From Actinoplanes utahensis (GTDB lineage Bacteria > Actinomycetota > Actinomycetes > Mycobacteriales > Micromonosporaceae): DNA of 64,000 bases. The position numbers and the translations under genes are program-made. The notes beneath the pieces are model-generated. The model had not been told where the DNA came from. It was given only the letters and a program-made list of their open reading frames with translations, and did no database searches. This document shows, one piece after another, positions 61,751 through 64,000 of the stretch (position 1 is the first letter of the stretch; the number at the start of each line of letters is the position of its first letter). The stretch spans positions 43,583 through 107,582 of the forward strand of contig NZ_BOMZ01000107.1 in assembly GCF_016862455.1 (NCBI RefSeq), given 5' to 3'.

Positions 61751-63871
61751 ATGGCGCTCGACATCCCACGACTCGACGGCCGGTTCGAGGTCATCAGCGA
61801 CTACCAGCCCGCGGGTGACCAGCCCGCCGCGATCGACGAGCTGGAGCGGCGGGTCCGCCGCGGCGATCGCCACACCGTCCTGCTCGGCGCCACCGGCACC
61901 GGCAAGAGCGCGACCACGGCCTGGCTCATCGAGCGGCTGCAACGGCCCGCGCTGGTGCTCGCCCCCAACAAGACCCTGTGCGCCCAGTTGGCGAAAGAGT
62001 TCCGCGAGCTGCTGCCCAACAACGCCGTGGAATATTTCGTCAGTTACTACGACTACTACCAGCCCGAGGCGTACATCGCCCAGACCGACACCTACATCGA
62101 GAAGGACTCGTCGGTCAACGAGGAGGTGGAGCGGCTGCGGCACTCGGCCACCATGTCGCTGCTCACCCGGCGCGACACCATCGTGGTGGCCACCGTCAGC
62201 GCCATCTACGGCCTCGGCACCCCGCAGGAGTACGTGGATCGTGCCGTCCGGGTCAAGGTCGGTGAGGACTTCGACCGTGACAAGCTGCTGCGCCGCCTCG
62301 TCGACATCCAGTACTCGCGTAACGACATGGCCTTCCAGCGCGGCACGTTCCGGGTCCGCGGCGACACCCTGGAGATCATCCCGGCCTATGAGGAGCTGGC
62401 CATCCGGATCGAGCTCTTCGGCGACGAGGTGGAGAAGCTCTACTATCTGCACCCGCTCACCGGCGACGTGGTCCGCGAGGTCGACGAGCTGATCATCTTC
62501 CCGGCCACCCACTACGGCGCCGGCCCGGAGCGGATGGAGCGGGCGATCCGCGACATCGAGGCCGAGCTGGAGGAGCGGCTGGCCGAGTTCGAGCGGCAGG
62601 GCAAACTCCTGGAGGCGCAGCGCCTGCGGATGCGCACCGCCTACGACATCGAGATGATGCGCCAGGTCGGCTTCTGCAACGGCATCGAGAACTATTCGAT
62701 GCACATGGACGGGCGCACCTTCGGCGAGCCCGCCTACACCCTGCTCGACTACTTCCCCGACGACTTCGTCACCGTCATCGACGAGTCGCACGTGACCATC
62801 CCGCAGATCGGCGGGATGTACGAGGGCGACGCGTCGAGGAAGCGGATCCTCATCGAGCACGGGTTCCGGCTGCCCAGCGCCGCCGACAACCGGCCGCTGC
62901 GCTTCGACGAGTTCCTCGAGCGTGTCGGCCAGATGGTGTTCCTCTCCGCCACCCCCGGCAACTGGGAGATGGGGCAGGCCCAGGGCGAGTTCGTGGAACA
63001 GGTCATCCGCCCCACCGGCCTGGTCGACCCGCAGGTGGTGGTGAAACCCACCAAGGGCCAGATCGACGACCTGATGCACGAGATCAAGCTGCGCACCGAG
63101 CGGGACGAGCGGGTCCTGGTCACCACCCTCACCAAGAAGATGGCCGAGGACCTCACCGACTACCTCCTGGAGAACGGGATCCGCGTCCGTTACCTGCACT
63201 CCGAGGTGGACACGCTGCGCCGCGTCGAGCTGCTCAAGGAGCTGCGCAAGGGCGACTACGACGTCCTGGTCGGCATCAACCTGCTCCGGGAGGGCCTCGA
63301 CCTGCCCGAGGTGTCGCTGGTCGCCATCCTCGACGCCGACAAGGAGGGCTTCCTGCGCAGCGGCCGGTCGCTCATCCAGACCATCGGCCGTGCCGCCCGG
63401 AACGTCTCCGGCGAAGTCCACATGTACGCGGACAAGATCACCCCGTCGATGCGTGACGCCATCGACGAGACCGACCGCCGCCGCGCCAAGCAGATCGCCC
63501 ACAACGAGGCCAACGGCATCAAGCCGCAGGCCCTCCGTAAGAAGATCCACGACATCCTCGACGACATCTACAAGGAGGCCGAGGACACCGACGAGGTGGT
63601 CGGCAGCCCGGCCGCCAGCGGCAGCGGCCGGCAGATGTCCCGCGGCAAGGCGTCGGTGGCCGAGACCCGCGCCCGGGGCCGGTCCGCCGCCACTCCCGCC
63701 GCGAGCGCCGGCATGGCCCGGGCCGAACTCGCCCAGCTCATCCAGGAGCTCAACGACCAGATGCTCGGCGCGGCCCGCGAGCTGCAGTTCGAGCTGGCCG
63801 CCCGGATCCGCGACGAGATCCACGAGCTGAAGAAGGAGCTGCGCGGCATGGACTCCGCCGGCGTCCAGTAA
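61751..63871 (+). CDS. uvrB: Excinuclease ABC subunit B UvrB
   Basis: A 706-residue nucleotide-excision repair helicase-like protein. Domain 1 Walker A VLLGATGTGKSATTAW (about 42-57), the damage-binding beta-hairpin region VSYYDYYQPEAYIAQTDTYI, the DEAD-like motif VTVIDESHVTIPQIGGMYEG, helicase motifs LSATPGNWE, TTLTKKMAEDLTDYL, and QTIGRAARN, and the C-terminal UVR domain (ELAQLIQELNDQMLGAAREL, about 658-690) that binds UvrC. ATG 61751 is next to the promoter and is preferred over the open frame upstream. A hairpin ends the gene. Confidence 0.97.
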   Translation: MALDIPRLDGRFEVISDYQPAGDQPAAIDELERRVRRGDRHTVLLGATGTGKSATTAWLIERLQRPALVLAPNKTLCAQLAKEFRELLPNNAVEYFVSYYDYYQPEAYIAQTDTYIEKDSSVNEEVERLRHSATMSLLTRRDTIVVATVSAIYGLGTPQEYVDRAVRVKVGEDFDRDKLLRRLVDIQYSRNDMAFQRGTFRVRGDTLEIIPAYEELAIRIELFGDEVEKLYYLHPLTGDVVREVDELIIFPATHYGAGPERMERAIRDIEAELEERLAEFERQGKLLEAQRLRMRTAYDIEMMRQVGFCNGIENYSMHMDGRTFGEPAYTLLDYFPDDFVTVIDESHVTIPQIGGMYEGDASRKRILIEHGFRLPSAADNRPLRFDEFLERVGQMVFLSATPGNWEMGQAQGEFVEQVIRPTGLVDPQVVVKPTKGQIDDLMHEIKLRTERDERVLVTTLTKKMAEDLTDYLLENGIRVRYLHSEVDTLRRVELLKELRKGDYDVLVGINLLREGLDLPEVSLVAILDADKEGFLRSGRSLIQTIGRAARNVSGEVHMYADKITPSMRDAIDETDRRRAKQIAHNEANGIKPQALRKKIHDILDDIYKEAEDTDEVVGSPAASGSGRQMSRGKASVAETRARGRSAATPAASAGMARAELAQLIQELNDQMLGAARELQFELAARIRDEIHELKKELRGMDSAGVQ

Positions 63872-63891
63872 CCATCCCCGGCGATCCACGC

Positions 63892-63927
63892 GTGCCCATG
63901 CCACATCCCGCCGGGTGGCATGGGCAC
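63892..63927 (+). terminator. uvrB terminator hairpin
   Basis: GTGCCCATGCCAC at 63892-63904 pairs perfectly with 63915-63927, a 13-bp stem with a 10-base loop, 20 bases after the uvrB stop. The following 73 bases contain no feature that can be named. Confidence 0.75.
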
Positions 63928-64000
63928 AAGCGTTCCCAGGGCGCCGGCTCCTGTCAGCTGGCTCTCACGGTTGTCTCGGGGTTGGTGAGACAGTGCTGGC

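Overview
The window is very GC-rich chromosomal DNA, with many GTG and TTG starts and stop-start overlaps of the ATGA/GTGA type. The content points to an actinomycete, most likely Micromonosporaceae and possibly Actinoplanes. The reasons are the backbone order (priA, hisF, hisI, trpE, trp membrane protein, trpC, trpB, trpA, lgt, gltBD, pyk, tesB, pdtaR, polA, rpsA, coaE-GrpB, uvrB), which resembles Mycobacterium Rv1603-Rv1633 and Streptomyces, the Streptomyces-type S4 protein, the disordered proline-rich protein and several actinobacterial-only families. The genus is an inference from gene content and order.

Region by region. 0-3.7 kb: priA and hisF, separated by a divergent LysR/EamA exporter pair. 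3.7-6.3 kb: a YczE-type membrane protein divergent from its likely MocR regulator. 6.4-11.3 kb: three cell-surface genes (secreted beta-rich protein, DUF916-like anchored protein, NHL beta-propeller protein) that look like a divergent actinobacterial form of the Firmicutes WxL surface complex; this is the most novel-looking locus. 11.7-21.5 kb: acyl-CoA ligase, PfkB kinase, MocR regulator, amino-acid permease, a mycothiol-dependent-isomerase-like protein and a heterodimeric ABC exporter. 21.5-24.8 kb: rpsD, a haem-oxygenase-like DUF2470 protein behind two DtxR/IdeR-like boxes, and a long disordered protein. 24.9-32 kb: hisI and trpE, a trp membrane protein, trpCBA and lgt. 32-43.6 kb: FAD monooxygenase, GNAT enzyme, gltBD, pyk, thioesterase. 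43.6-46 kb: a repeat-rich stretch, a DUF308 membrane protein, a lower-GC HTH/LAGLIDADG gene and tRNA-Leu(CAA). 46-53 kb: pdtaR, a lipoprotein and a complete livKHMGF branched-chain amino-acid importer. 53-64 kb: polA, ArsR regulator, a DUF3140 gene remnant with a lower-GC insertion, a methyltransferase, rpsA, coaE-GrpB and uvrB.

How the genes work together. Histidine and tryptophan synthesis are interlocked: no trpF, trpD or trpG is visible, and PriA probably serves both pathways. GltBD supplies glutamate. Pyruvate kinase, lgt, rpsD, rpsA and coaE are housekeeping genes. polA and uvrB carry nearly the same promoter, of the type used by the PafBC DNA-damage response in mycobacteria. Most operons end in strong GC hairpins without long T tracts.

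Limits. All family calls come from motifs read by eye and remembered family features. No database search was run. Promoters and operators are motif matches only. tRNA-Leu is the only structural RNA recognised; no CRISPR array, insertion sequence, prophage or replication origin was seen.
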